Assembly (NCBI RefSeq): GCF_006715725.1
Contig: NZ_VFNU01000001.1
Span: 3,844,001-3,908,000 of the forward strand
DNA from: Nocardioides sp. SLBN-35
Lineage (GTDB): Bacteria; Actinomycetota; Actinomycetes; Propionibacteriales; Nocardioidaceae
DNA length: 64,000 nucleotides
Reading direction: 5' to 3'
A program made the translations under genes and the position numbers. Positions 42,062 through 51,361 of this stretch are shown here, one piece after another; the stretch's first letter is position 1, and the number at the start of each line of letters is the position of its first letter. The notes beneath the pieces are model-generated. The model had not been told where the DNA came from, ran no database searches, and saw nothing but the letters and a program-made list of their open reading frames with translations.

Positions 42062-43198
42062 TCAGACCCGCTCGACGATCGCGCCGGTGACCTGGGCACC
42101 GCCGGCGCAGATCGCGACCATCGCGAGCTGCTGGTCGCGGCGCTCGAGCTCGTCGAGCACGGAGGCGATCAGGCGGACGCCGGTCGAGCCGACCGGGTGG
42201 CCCAGCGCGATCGCGCCGCCGTTGACGTTGAGCCGGTCCTCGTCGACGTCGTGGACCCGGGCGAAGGACATCGGCACCGAGGCGAAGGCCTCGTTGACCT
42301 CGAACAGGTCGATGTCGCCGATCGTCATGCCGGTGCGCTCCAGGAGCCGCTCCCCCGCCCGGACCGGTCCGTCGAGCAGGTACTGCGGCTCGGCGCCCAG
42401 CAGGGTCTGGGCGACGATCCGCCCGCGTGGGCGCAGGCCCTCGGCGCGCGCCCGGTCCTCCGACATGACCAGCGCCGCGGTGGCGCCGTCGGAGATCTGC
42501 GAGGCGGTACCCGCGGTGTGCAGCCCGCCCTCCCGGATCGGCTTGAGCCCGGCGAGCGCCTCCAGGCTGGTGTCCCGCAGGCCCTCGTCGCGGGCGACGA
42601 CGGTGCCGTCGGGCAGCTTCACCTCGATCACCTGACGGTCGAACCGTCCTTCGTCCCACGCGGTGCGGGCCCGCTGCTGCGACCGGAGGCCGAAGGCGTC
42701 GAGGTCGGCACGGGTCAGGCCGCGGCGCTCGGCGATGCGGTCGGCGGCCTCGTACTGTGCCGGCAGGTCGACGCTCCAGTCGTCCGGGCGCGGCCGGCCG
42801 ACGGTGCCGTCGCCGAGGTTCGCCAGCAGGGGCACCCGCGACATGGCCTCGACACCGCAGGCGATGCCGGCGTCGACGTACCCGGCCGCGACCTGGGCGG
42901 CGACCAGGTGGACGGCCTGCTGGGCCGAGCCGCACTGGGCGTCGATGGTGGTCGAGCCGATGTCGTCGGGGAAGCCCTGGTGCAGCCAGGCGAAGCGCAC
43001 GACGTTGCCGGACTGCTCGCCGGCCTGGGTGACGCAGCCGCCGACGACCTCGCCGATGCTGGCGGGGTCGACGCCGGTGCGCTCGAGGATCCCGCGCTGG
43101 GCGCGGCCGAGCAGGTCGACGGCGTGCAGGCCGGAGAGCGCGCCGCCGCGGCGGCCGTAGGGCGTGCGGATCGCGTCGACGATGACGGGTCGGGCCAT
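42062..43198 (-). CDS. Thiolase (acetyl-CoA C-acyltransferase), steroid/FadA5-like
   Basis: A 378-residue thiolase that cleaves a 3-ketoacyl-CoA to acetyl- or propionyl-CoA. The acyl-accepting Cys is C89 in IDAQCGSAQQAV, the His is in NGGAIALGHPVGSTG, and the second Cys is in AICAGGAQVTG, so all three catalytic motifs are intact. VDAIRTPYGRRGGALSGLHA matches degradative thiolases of the mycobacterial FadA5/FadA6 type. It lies between the acyl-CoA dehydrogenase pair and the thioesterase. Confidence 0.9.
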   Translation of the reverse strand: MARPVIVDAIRTPYGRRGGALSGLHAVDLLGRAQRGILERTGVDPASIGEVVGGCVTQAGEQSGNVVRFAWLHQGFPDDIGSTTIDAQCGSAQQAVHLVAAQVAAGYVDAGIACGVEAMSRVPLLANLGDGTVGRPRPDDWSVDLPAQYEAADRIAERRGLTRADLDAFGLRSQQRARTAWDEGRFDRQVIEVKLPDGTVVARDEGLRDTSLEALAGLKPIREGGLHTAGTASQISDGATAALVMSEDRARAEGLRPRGRIVAQTLLGAEPQYLLDGPVRAGERLLERTGMTIGDIDLFEVNEAFASVPMSFARVHDVDEDRLNVNGGAIALGHPVGSTGVRLIASVLDELERRDQQLAMVAICAGGAQVTGAIVERV

Positions 43199-43212
43199 GG
43201 TTCTTCTCCTCG

Positions 43213-44343
43213 TCAGGCCGGCGCGCCGATGCGCGGGGCGGTGGGCAGGGCGTCGCCGAGCTCGGCGGCGACGGCGTCACCGCTGCCGAGCGAGAAGGCG
43301 ACCTGGCGGCCCCACAGGAAGTAGCGGTGGACCGGGTAGTCGATGTCGGCGCCGATGCCGCCGTGCAGGTGCTGCCCGGCGTGGACGACGCGCAGCCCGC
43401 CGACCGAGGCCCACCACTTGGCGACCAGGCTGGCCGACTCGGCGGCCTCCTCGTCACCGTTGTCCAGCAACCAGGCGGCCTTCTGCGTGGTCAGCCGGAT
43501 CGCCTCGGTGTCGAGGTAGGCGTCGGTCGCCCGGACGGCGACGGCCTGGTTGGTCGACAGCGGCCGGCCGAACTGCACGCGCTCGGAGGTGTAGGCGGCG
43601 GTGATCCGCAGGTCCTCCTCGCACACGCCGAGCGCGACCGCGGCGAGCGCGATGCGCAGCCGGCGCCGGGTCCAGGCCACGACGCGCGCGCCGTCGGCGG
43701 GCAGCAGGTCGTCCTCGGTGAGGACGACGTCCTCGAAGGCGACCGCGCCCGCGCTCTCGTTGCTGGTGGCCGCGACCGGGACCACGGTGACGCCGCGCCG
43801 GTCGACGGGGACGACCGCGACCCGCAGGCCGCCGTCCTCCAGGGCCACCGGTACGACGACCGCCGCCGCCACCGGCGCGGCCGGCACCTGCGGCAGCTCG
43901 CCGGTGACCCGCAGCCCGCCGTCGACCCGGAGCCCGGTGAGCCGGGCGACCTGGCCGGGTGCGGCGTCGAAGGCGCCGGTCACGATCAGGGTGCCCTCGA
44001 CGACCGGTCCGAGCCATCTCTCGACCTGCGCGGCCGAGCCGAACTCCGCGAGCGGCAGCGCCGCGCCGGCGACGACCGACCACAGCGGCACGGGTGCGAC
44101 GTGGCGGCCCTGCTGCTCGAGGAGGGCGACCAGGCCGCCCACGCCGAGCCCGGCGCCGCCCTTGTCCTCGGGGACGGCGATGCCGATCAGGCCGGAGGAG
44201 GCGAGGGTCTCCCACAGCCTCGCGTCGAAGCCGCCGTGGTTGCGCTCGACGTCGACGACGCGCTCGACCTGGGCGAGGTCGCCCAGGATCTGCGCGGCGA
44301 GGTCGCGGACCTCGGCGTGGTCCTCGGTCAGGGCGAAGTCCAT
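43213..44343 (-). CDS. Acyl-CoA dehydrogenase, ChsE-type subunit (shorter partner)
   Basis: A 376-residue acyl-CoA dehydrogenase fold: MDFALTEDHAEVRDLAAQIL, VPEDKGGAGLGVGGLVALLE, a diverged middle domain (EDGGLRVAVVPVDRRGVTVV) and the late YTSERVQFGRPLSTNQAVAV with LHGGIGADIDYPVHRYFLW. The middle domain lacks the usual substrate/FAD segment (GSD-x-x motif), which fits the non-catalytic-type partner of a two-gene alpha2beta2 enzyme such as FadE28/FadE29 (ChsE1-ChsE2). The ATG is one base past the stop of the neighbouring dehydrogenase. Confidence 0.85.
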   Translation of the reverse strand: MDFALTEDHAEVRDLAAQILGDLAQVERVVDVERNHGGFDARLWETLASSGLIGIAVPEDKGGAGLGVGGLVALLEQQGRHVAPVPLWSVVAGAALPLAEFGSAAQVERWLGPVVEGTLIVTGAFDAAPGQVARLTGLRVDGGLRVTGELPQVPAAPVAAAVVVPVALEDGGLRVAVVPVDRRGVTVVPVAATSNESAGAVAFEDVVLTEDDLLPADGARVVAWTRRRLRIALAAVALGVCEEDLRITAAYTSERVQFGRPLSTNQAVAVRATDAYLDTEAIRLTTQKAAWLLDNGDEEAAESASLVAKWWASVGGLRVVHAGQHLHGGIGADIDYPVHRYFLWGRQVAFSLGSGDAVAAELGDALPTAPRIGAPA

Positions 44344-44344
44344 C

Positions 44345-45565
44345 TCAGTTCCCGTCCTTCTTCTCGGTCTGGTTCTCCTTGCGGCGGGCCCCGAGCGTCA
44401 TGCCGAGCGTCTTGGCCGCGACGATCTCGCGCATCACCTCGTTGGTGCCGCCGCCGAAGGTGTTGTTCTGGGCGCGCCGCCCGAGTGACTCGACCCGGCC
44501 CTCGATGGCCGCGCCGGGCGAGCCGGGGCGGAGCAGGCCGGCGGCGCCGAGCACCTGCTGGAGCCGGCCGTAGGCGGTCACGACGGCCTCGGTGCCGAAG
44601 ATCTTGGCGGCCGCGGAGTCGCCGCCACCGAGGGTGTTGGCGGCGACGTCGGAGACCAGGCGCAGGTTCATCAGGTCGGCGGCGCTGAGCAGGGCGTAGG
44701 TCTCGGCGAGGGCGCTGCGCACCCACGGGACGTCGTACAGCGTCGTCGCACTGTCCGGGCCGAGCTTCTCGGCCTGCGCCCAGGCGAGCACCTCGTCGTA
44801 CATCTGGTTGGCGATGCCGCCGCGGGCGGCCAGGGCGACCCGCTCGTGGTTGAGCTGGCTGGTCATCAGCTTCCAGCCCTGGTTGAGCTCGCCGACGACG
44901 TTGCTGAGCGGGACGCGGACGTCCTCGTAGTAGGTGGCCGAGGTGCTGATCCCGCCGACGGTGTGGATCTCGGTGACCGAGAACCCGGCGCTGCTGGTCG
45001 GGACGAGCACGACCGAGATGCCCTGGTGGCGAGGAGCGTCGGGGTCGGTGCGGACCGCGAGCCAGACCCAGTCGGCGAAGACGCCGGCGCTGGTGAAGAT
45101 CTTGTTGCCGTTGATGACCAGCTCGTCACCGTCGATCCGGGCCCGGGTCTGCAGGCTGGCGAGATCGGTGCCGGCGCCGGGCTCGGTGTAGCCGATCGCG
45201 AACATCAGCTCGCCGCGCAGGATCTTCGGGAGGAAGAAGTCCTTCTGCTCCTTGCTGCCGTGCTTCATCAGCGTCGGTGCGACGGTGTTGAGGGTGACCA
45301 GCGACAGCGGGGCGCCGGCGCGCAGCGCCTCGTCGTAGAAGACGTAGAGCGCCTCGGGGTCCTCGCCGCGGCCGCCGTACTCGATCGGGAAGCCGAGGCC
45401 GAGCCAGCCGTCCTTGCCCATCTGGCGCAGGATCCGGTCGAACACCGGCCCGCCCTCGGTCTGGTCGGCCAGCGCGGCGCGGTCCTCGTCGTCGATGGTG
45501 GCGGCGAAGTAGGCGCGCAGCTCGGTGCGCAGTGCCTTGGAGCTGTCGGAGAGCTCTGGGTACAT
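44345..45565 (-). CDS. Acyl-CoA dehydrogenase, ChsE-type subunit (longer partner)
   Basis: A 406-residue acyl-CoA dehydrogenase with intact FAD features: MFAIGYTEPGAGTDLASLQT, GNKIFTSAGVFADWVWLAVR, the SQLNHERVALAARG helix and NTFGGGTNEVMREIVAAKTL at the end. It resembles FadE29-like steroid acyl-CoA dehydrogenases and is directly followed (one base) by the shorter dehydrogenase, so an obligate heteromeric enzyme like ChsE1-ChsE2, which oxidises the shortened side chain of cholesterol, is likely. Confidence 0.88.
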   Translation of the reverse strand: MYPELSDSSKALRTELRAYFAATIDDEDRAALADQTEGGPVFDRILRQMGKDGWLGLGFPIEYGGRGEDPEALYVFYDEALRAGAPLSLVTLNTVAPTLMKHGSKEQKDFFLPKILRGELMFAIGYTEPGAGTDLASLQTRARIDGDELVINGNKIFTSAGVFADWVWLAVRTDPDAPRHQGISVVLVPTSSAGFSVTEIHTVGGISTSATYYEDVRVPLSNVVGELNQGWKLMTSQLNHERVALAARGGIANQMYDEVLAWAQAEKLGPDSATTLYDVPWVRSALAETYALLSAADLMNLRLVSDVAANTLGGGDSAAAKIFGTEAVVTAYGRLQQVLGAAGLLRPGSPGAAIEGRVESLGRRAQNNTFGGGTNEVMREIVAAKTLGMTLGARRKENQTEKKDGN

Positions 45566-45591
45566 GGCGTGCTTCCTTGGTGGGTGGGGTG

Positions 45592-47835
45592 TCAGCGCGG
45601 GAGCCGGAGCACCCGGCGCGCGATCACGTTGAGCTGGATCTCGATGGTTCCGCCGCCGACGAGCACGGCGGGCAGGCCGAGGTGGTCGATGACGGGGTCG
45701 GTGGTGTGCTTGCCGGTCGGGGGTACGGCGACCAGCGCGTCGCGTCCCAGGACGCGGAGCAGGTCGCGGGAGTTGTCGCGCTGTGCGATCGCGTTGCAGA
45801 CCTTCTGCACGCTGACCTCGGCGCCCCCGCCGACGCCGCCGAGCCCGTCGATCCGGGCCAGGACGGAGCGGAGGTTCAGCGCGGAGAGGGCCATCTCGCG
45901 GCCCACGCAGCGCCCGAGGACCTCGACGACGGCATCGCGCGAGGCCTCGTGGGCGCCGGAGGCGAGCACCGCCCGGACCAGGTCGCTGGAGCCGTGGCTG
46001 AGCCGGGCGCCCATGCTGAGGCGCTCGTTGGCGAGGGTGGTGACGGCGAGCCGCCAGCCCGCGCCGGGCTCGGCGACGAGGCACTCGTCGGGCACGAAGA
46101 CGTCGTCGAGGAAGACCTCGTTGAACTCCGAGAGCCCGGTCGCCTGGCGCAACGGACGGACATCGACGCCCTCGCTGCGCATGTCGACGAGGAAGTAGGA
46201 GATCCCTGCGTGCTTGGGGGCGTCGGGATCGGTGCGGGCCAGGCACACGCCCCAGTCGGCCTCGGCGGCCATGGAGTTCCACACCTTCTGGCCGGTGAGG
46301 ACCCAGCCGCCGTCGACCTTGCGGGCGCGGGTGGACAGGCCGGCGAGGTCGGAGCCGGCGCCGGGTTCGGAGAACAGCTGGCACCAGAAGATCTCGCCGC
46401 GCAGGGTCGGGTCGACGAACCGCTGCTGCTGGGCGGGCGTCCCGTGCAGCAGCAAGGTCGGCAACACCCACTCGCCGATCACGGTCGAGGGCTGGGCGAG
46501 CGCGCGGCGGGCGAACTCCTGGGCGATGACGGCCTGCTCCTCCGGGCCGGCCGCTCGGCCCCAGGGCTCGGGATAATGCGGTGCGACGAGGCGCGCGTCG
46601 GCGAGGTGCTCCTGGCGACGGCCGCCGCGCGAGGGCGCCCAGCCCGTGGCGGGAACGCCGTCCTCGGGGAGCGCGAGCGCGGCGTCGAGGACCGCGGCCA
46701 GCTCGGCACGCAGCTCGGGCAGGGCGTCGTCGGCGACGAAGCCGAAGTCCCGCTCTCCCTCGAGGGCGGCAGCGCCCAGGCGGGCGGCCCACGTCGCCTC
46801 CGGGCCGTTGGCGGCGGACAGGCTGATCGCGCGGCGCCAGTAGAGGTGGGCGTCGTGCTCCCAGGTGAAGCCGATGCCGCCGAAGAGCAGCACCGCCTCG
46901 GCCGCGACGTCGACGGCCGCGGGCAGCGCGGTGAGGCCGACCTGGGCGGCGGCGAGGCGCTGCTGGGCCGGGTCGTCGTGCTCGTCGTCGCCGGCGCGGG
47001 CCGCGTCCCACGCGGCGGCTCCGATCATCTCGGCCTTCACCAGCAGGAGGGCCGCCTTGTGCTGCACCGCCTGGAAGCTGCCGACCGGGACGCCGAACTG
47101 CTCGCGGGTGGAGACGTGGGCGACGGCCGCGTCGACGCACCACCGGGCGACGCCCGCGGCGTCGGCGGCGAGCAGGGCAGCGGCGGCCAGCTCGGCCCGC
47201 TCGGCGGCGGGTGCGGGCAGCACCTCGGCCGCGCCCACGAGCCTGCCGTCGAGGACGAGCCGGCCGACCGATCGGGAGAGGTCGGTGGCCGGCTCGCCGA
47301 TCACCTCGCCGGCGGCGGGCGTCAGCACGCACCACACCGGCTGGCCCGTGGCACTGGTCGCGCGGACCACGACCAGGTCGGCGCCCGGCAGGCCCAGGAC
47401 GGGTCGGGTCTCGCCCTGCAGGAGCCAGCCGCCGTCGTACGGCGTCGCGGTGAGGCCGGGCCCGTCGGACAGGGCACCGGTGGCGCCCTCGGCGAAGCCC
47501 TCCAGCGCTGCGCTGCGCACCGGGCTCTCCGGTGCTGCCGAGACGACGGCGCTGGCGAGGACGGTGCTCAGGAACGGGCCGGGGTGCAGGGCGCGGCCGA
47601 GCTGCTCGGTGACGACGGCGAGCTCGACCAGACCGGCGCCCGCGCCGCCGTCCTCCTCGGGCAGGTGGATGGCGTGCAGGCCCTGCTGGACGAGGGCGTC
47701 CCAGGCCTCGGGCCGCTTGCCGGCGGCGAGGTCGTCGAGCTGGGCGCGGGTCGCCTCGACCGGGGCGGCCCGGCGGGTCCAGGCGGCGACGGAGTCGGCC
47801 AGGTCGCGGTGGTCGTCGGTGAGGGCGAGTGCCAT
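45592..47835 (-). CDS. Two-domain acyl-CoA dehydrogenase (FadE34-like)
   Basis: A 747-residue protein made of two acyl-CoA dehydrogenase domains in tandem. The first (about 1-350) has LPEEDGGAGAGLVELAVVTE and STREQFGVPVGSFQAVQHKA with LFGGIGFTWEHDAHLYWRRA; the second (about 400-747) has FWCQLFSEPGAGSDLAGLST, GQKVWNSMAAEADWGVCLAR and LVGGGTIEIQLNVIARRVL. This layout matches mycobacterial FadE34 (ChsE3), a self-contained version of the heteromeric steroid enzymes. It gives the operon two different kinds of dehydrogenase. Gap of one base to the thiolase before it. Confidence 0.9.
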   Translation of the reverse strand: MALALTDDHRDLADSVAAWTRRAAPVEATRAQLDDLAAGKRPEAWDALVQQGLHAIHLPEEDGGAGAGLVELAVVTEQLGRALHPGPFLSTVLASAVVSAAPESPVRSAALEGFAEGATGALSDGPGLTATPYDGGWLLQGETRPVLGLPGADLVVVRATSATGQPVWCVLTPAAGEVIGEPATDLSRSVGRLVLDGRLVGAAEVLPAPAAERAELAAAALLAADAAGVARWCVDAAVAHVSTREQFGVPVGSFQAVQHKAALLLVKAEMIGAAAWDAARAGDDEHDDPAQQRLAAAQVGLTALPAAVDVAAEAVLLFGGIGFTWEHDAHLYWRRAISLSAANGPEATWAARLGAAALEGERDFGFVADDALPELRAELAAVLDAALALPEDGVPATGWAPSRGGRRQEHLADARLVAPHYPEPWGRAAGPEEQAVIAQEFARRALAQPSTVIGEWVLPTLLLHGTPAQQQRFVDPTLRGEIFWCQLFSEPGAGSDLAGLSTRARKVDGGWVLTGQKVWNSMAAEADWGVCLARTDPDAPKHAGISYFLVDMRSEGVDVRPLRQATGLSEFNEVFLDDVFVPDECLVAEPGAGWRLAVTTLANERLSMGARLSHGSSDLVRAVLASGAHEASRDAVVEVLGRCVGREMALSALNLRSVLARIDGLGGVGGGAEVSVQKVCNAIAQRDNSRDLLRVLGRDALVAVPPTGKHTTDPVIDHLGLPAVLVGGGTIEIQLNVIARRVLRLPR

Positions 47836-47836
47836 G

Positions 47837-48964
47837 TCAGAGCCGTTCGATCAGGAGGCAGGTGGTGGCGGCGGACGCGCAGATCGCGACCATGGCGACC
47901 TGGCCGTCGCGGCGCTCGAGCTCGGCGAGGGCGGTCGCGATCAGCCGGATGCCGGTGGCGCCCGCGGGGTGGCCGAGGGCGATGGCCCCGCCGTTGGGGT
48001 TGAGGCGGTCCTCGTCGACGCCGTGGACCCGCGCGAAGGACATCGGCACCGACGCGAACGCCTCGTTGACCTCGAACACGTCGACGTCGCCGATGCTCAT
48101 GCCCGCGCGGGCGAGCACCTTCGTGGCGGCCTCGACCGGGGCGTCGAGCATGTACTCGAGGTCGCCGCCCATCACGCACTGGTTGAGCAGCCGCGCCCGC
48201 GGCCTCAGGCCGAGCTCCGCGGCCCTGCCGGCCGACATGAGGAGTGCCGCGCTGGCGCCGTCGGAGACCTGCGAGGACGAGCCGGCGGTGTGCAGGCCGC
48301 CGTCCTTGACCGGCTTCAGCCTCGCCAGTGCGTCCGTCGAGGACTCGCGCAGTCCCTGGTCCCGGGTCACCGTGCCGTGGTCGGGCGTGGGGACCGGGAT
48401 CAGCTGGTCGTCGAAGACGCCGGCGTCCCAGGCCGCCGCGGCGCGCTGCTGGGAGCGCAGGCCGAAGGCGTCCAGGTCCGCGCGGGCGAAGCCGCGGCGT
48501 GCGGCGATCCGGTCGGCCGCCGTGTACTGGTCCGGGTTGTCGACCGACCAGCCCTCCGGGCGCGGCGTCCCGAGACCGGTGCCGACCTTGTAGGTCAGCG
48601 GGACCCGCGACATCAGCTCGACGCCGCACGCCATGCCGACCTCGAGCGAGCCGATCGCGATCTGGCCGGCGACCAGGTTGACCGCCTGGGCGGCCGTTCC
48701 GCACTGGGCGTCGATGGTCGTCGTACCCGTCGCGGTGGGCAGCCCCGCGTGCACCCAGGAGGTGCGGGTGATGTTGCCGAACTGCTCGCCGATCGGGGTC
48801 ACGCAGCCGCCGATGGCCTGCTCGACGAGCGCCGGGTCGATGCCGGCGCGGTCGAGGACGCCGCGCTGGGCGTGCCCGAGCAGCTCCGCGGCGTGCACGC
48901 CTGAGAGCCAGCCGTCGCGCTTGCCGAACGGCGTGCGCGCGGCGTCGACGATCACGGGGCTCAT
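47837..48964 (-). CDS. Thiolase-family protein with an altered C-terminal Cys loop
   Basis: A 375-residue paralogue of the thiolase at 42062. C88 in IDAQCGTAAQAVNL and the NGGAIALGHPAGATG His are present. The last motif reads AICASAATTCLLIERL: the second Cys is there but the Gly-Gly that normally forms the oxyanion loop after it is replaced by Ser-Ala-Ala. It may still work as a thiolase with altered substrate use, or act as an aldolase or Claisen-type enzyme. ATG overlaps the SDR stop (ATGA). Confidence 0.85.
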   Translation of the reverse strand: MSPVIVDAARTPFGKRDGWLSGVHAAELLGHAQRGVLDRAGIDPALVEQAIGGCVTPIGEQFGNITRTSWVHAGLPTATGTTTIDAQCGTAAQAVNLVAGQIAIGSLEVGMACGVELMSRVPLTYKVGTGLGTPRPEGWSVDNPDQYTAADRIAARRGFARADLDAFGLRSQQRAAAAWDAGVFDDQLIPVPTPDHGTVTRDQGLRESSTDALARLKPVKDGGLHTAGSSSQVSDGASAALLMSAGRAAELGLRPRARLLNQCVMGGDLEYMLDAPVEAATKVLARAGMSIGDVDVFEVNEAFASVPMSFARVHGVDEDRLNPNGGAIALGHPAGATGIRLIATALAELERRDGQVAMVAICASAATTCLLIERL

Positions 48965-49782
48965 GCGGATGCTCCTTCGAGGGGGTGGACGGTGAGGCCC
49001 CAGTCCCGGATCAGGTCCAGGCTCACGGTGGTGCGGCCGGTGACGTCGGCCGGGCAGTCGCACAGGGCGAGGACGGCCTCGGCCATCTCCGCCAGCGACT
49101 CGACCTGGTCGGGCCGGAGGGTGTCGCCGACGAGCAGCGACGCGCCCTCGCTGAGGACGGCGGCCCGCGGCTGCACGGTGTTGACCCGGATGCCGGTGCC
49201 GTGGAGCTCGGCGCCGAGCCCGTTGGTGATCCGGTTGAGCGCGGCCTTGGACGCGGCGTAGACCGCGAGGTCGGTGCCGGGGGCGACCAGCTCGAACGGC
49301 GGCCCGCCGAAGTGCCGGGCGGACGCGCTCGAGAGGTTGACGATCCAGCCCTCCCCCGCCGCGCGCATCCCCGGGAGCACGGCCTGGGCCAGGTCGAGCG
49401 GCGCGTGCACGTTGACCTCGAAGCTCAGCCGGCGCCGGCGCAGCGGGAAGTCGGCCAGCGGCTGGTAGATCGCCGCCGCGGCGTTGTTGACCAGGATCTC
49501 GACGGTGCCGCCGAGCAGCTCCTCTGCGGCCGGCACGATCCCGGCCCGGCTGTCCTCGTCGGCCAGGTCGGCGACGTACGACGCCACCCGGGTGCCGTAC
49601 GACGCCAGCCGCGCCGCGGTCTCGGCGAGGCTGCCGTCGAGGCGGCTGCCGCCGGGCTCGGCGGTGCGGGCGACGAGGACGACGTCGGCGCCCTCGGCGG
49701 CCAGCCGCTCGGCGACGCCGGCGCCGATGCCCCGGCTGGCGCCGGTCACCAGGGCGCGGCGGCCCGCGAACCGCCTGCTCAT
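48961..49782 (-). CDS. Short-chain dehydrogenase/reductase (SDR)
   Basis: A 273-residue SDR with VTGASRGIGAGVAERLAAEG, LVARTAEPGGSRLDGSLAET, ILVNNAAAAIYQPL, SSASA and YAASKAALNRITNGLGAELH, so Ser, Tyr and Lys of the active site are in place. The LVARTAEPGG loop after strand 2 points to NADP or NAD with Arg, not resolved. It may oxidise a 3-hydroxyacyl-CoA or a ring hydroxyl. Both ends overlap neighbours (ATGA with the thiolase, 4 bases with the Ltp2-like gene), so expression is tightly coupled. Confidence 0.88.
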   Translation of the reverse strand: MSRRFAGRRALVTGASRGIGAGVAERLAAEGADVVLVARTAEPGGSRLDGSLAETAARLASYGTRVASYVADLADEDSRAGIVPAAEELLGGTVEILVNNAAAAIYQPLADFPLRRRRLSFEVNVHAPLDLAQAVLPGMRAAGEGWIVNLSSASARHFGGPPFELVAPGTDLAVYAASKAALNRITNGLGAELHGTGIRVNTVQPRAAVLSEGASLLVGDTLRPDQVESLAEMAEAVLALCDCPADVTGRTTVSLDLIRDWGLTVHPLEGASA

Positions 49783-50960
49783 CGGTCCGCGGCGAGGACG
49801 AGCGCCGAGTGCGGGACGGGCGATCCGCCGGTGACCAGCACGTTGTCGAGCGTCTTGCCGGGCTGGTTGACCGACGTGCCACGGACCAGGCGCACGCCCT
49901 CGGCGATGCCGTTGACGCCGTGGATGTAGCCCTCGCCGAGCTGGCCGCCGTTGGTGTTGATCGGCAGGCGGCCGTCGAGCTCGAGGTTGCCGTCGGCGAT
50001 GAAGTGCCGGGCCTCGCCGCGGCCGCAGAAGCCGTACTCCTCGAGCTGCAGCAGCACCATCGGCGTGAAGGCGTCGTACAGGATCGCGGCGTCGATGTCG
50101 TCGGGACCGATCCCGGCCTGGCGCCACAGCTGCTGGGCGACCAGCTCGACCTCGGGCATCGCCTCGATGTCGTCGCGGTAGTAGCTGCTCATCGAGATCT
50201 GCTGCGGGCCCACGCCCTGCGCGGCGCCGGTGATCACGGCCGGTGGGTGCGGCAGGTCGCGCGCCCGCTCGGTGCTGACGATCACCAGGGCCTGGCCGCC
50301 GTCGCTCTCCTGGCAGCAGTCGAGCAGGCGCAGCGGGTCGGCGATCATCCGCGAGGCCTGGTGCTCCTCGATCGTGATCGGGCGCTCGAAGAACCAGGCC
50401 TTCGGGTTGGTGGCCGCGTGCTTGCGCGAGAGCACCGAGATCTGGCCGAAGTCGGCGCTGGTGGCGCCGTACCTCTCCATGTAGAGCCGCGCCAGGAACG
50501 CCTCCTGCTGGGCCGGCGTGAGCAGGCCGTAGGGGTTGATCCAGTTGCGGTACTCCTGGTCGGTGTTCTGGTTGTAGGCGAACGGCGGCGGGCCCTGGCC
50601 GAAGCGGTGCCCGGAGCGCTCGTTGAACGCGCGGTAGACGACGACCACGTCGGCGACGCCGGACGTCACCGCCAGCGCGGCCTGCTGCACCGGCGCGCAG
50701 GCACCGCCGCCGCCGTGCGGGATCCGGCTGAAGAACGTCAGCTCCGGGATGCCGAGCGCGCGGGCGACCGCGATCTCCGGGTTGGTCTCCATGGTGAAGA
50801 GCGCGAACCCGTCGACCTCCTCGACGCCGACCTGCGCGTCGTCGAGGGCGGCGAGCACGGCCTCGCAGGCCAGCTGCCACTCGCTGCGCCCGGAGTTCTT
50901 GGAGAACTCGGTCGCACCGATGCCGGCGATCGCGGCGCCGCCGGAGAAGGTCGTGCTCAC
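49779..50960 (-). CDS. Ltp2-like thiolase-fold protein (probable side-chain aldolase)
   Basis: A 393-residue lipid-transfer-protein-type thiolase: AIAGIGATEFSKNSGRSEWQ at the start, GGGGACAPVQQAALAVTSGV in place of the thiolase Cys loop, and NTNGGQLGEGYIHGVNGIAE near the end. Mycobacterial Ltp2 is a retro-aldolase that releases propionyl-CoA from the steroid side chain and needs a DUF35 partner; here a DUF35 gene and MaoC genes directly precede it, as in the igr operon. GTG overlaps the MaoC stop (GTGA). Aldolase function is inferred from this match. Confidence 0.88.
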   Translation of the reverse strand: MSTTFSGGAAIAGIGATEFSKNSGRSEWQLACEAVLAALDDAQVGVEEVDGFALFTMETNPEIAVARALGIPELTFFSRIPHGGGGACAPVQQAALAVTSGVADVVVVYRAFNERSGHRFGQGPPPFAYNQNTDQEYRNWINPYGLLTPAQQEAFLARLYMERYGATSADFGQISVLSRKHAATNPKAWFFERPITIEEHQASRMIADPLRLLDCCQESDGGQALVIVSTERARDLPHPPAVITGAAQGVGPQQISMSSYYRDDIEAMPEVELVAQQLWRQAGIGPDDIDAAILYDAFTPMVLLQLEEYGFCGRGEARHFIADGNLELDGRLPINTNGGQLGEGYIHGVNGIAEGVRLVRGTSVNQPGKTLDNVLVTGGSPVPHSALVLAADR

Positions 50961-51361
50961 TGGATGCCTCCGATGGGCTGGTCGAGGGTGACGGTGGCGG
51001 TGACGTGCGCGCCGCGGGCGTTGCGGCCGGCGACCTTCAGCGTCACGGCGGCCTCGGTGACCTCGGCGACCTCTCCGGAGAACGTCATGGTGTCGCCGGG
51101 GAAGTTCGGTACGCCGAGGCGCAGCGCCACCTTGCGGATCCGGGTCGCCGGGCCGAACAGGTCGGTCACGTAGCGGTCGAGGAAGCCGTTGGTGGAGTTG
51201 ATCGACATGAAGATGTCGGGGGTGCCGCGGTCGTTGGCCTTGGCGGGGTCGTGGTGCACGTCCTCGAAGTCCTGACTGGCGATCGCGGTCGCGACGATGG
51301 TCGTCCGGTCGAGCGGGAGCGCGAGCTCGGGCAGGACGTCGCCGGGCTTCGGCGCGGTCAC
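50957..51361 (-). CDS. MaoC-like hydratase, ChsH1-like
   Basis: A 134-residue hotdog protein: ALPLDRTTIVATAIASQDFE, then DVHHDPAKANDRGTPDIFMS and INSTNGFLDRYVTDLFGPAT. The D-x4-H hydratase dyad is visible as DVHHDP. It matches ChsH1, the small subunit of the steroid side-chain enoyl-CoA hydratase (ChsH1-ChsH2) that forms the substrate for Ltp2. GTG at 51361 overlaps the DUF35 stop, and its own stop overlaps the Ltp2-like GTG. Confidence 0.87.
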   Translation of the reverse strand: MTAPKPGDVLPELALPLDRTTIVATAIASQDFEDVHHDPAKANDRGTPDIFMSINSTNGFLDRYVTDLFGPATRIRKVALRLGVPNFPGDTMTFSGEVAEVTEAAVTLKVAGRNARGAHVTATVTLDQPIGGIQ

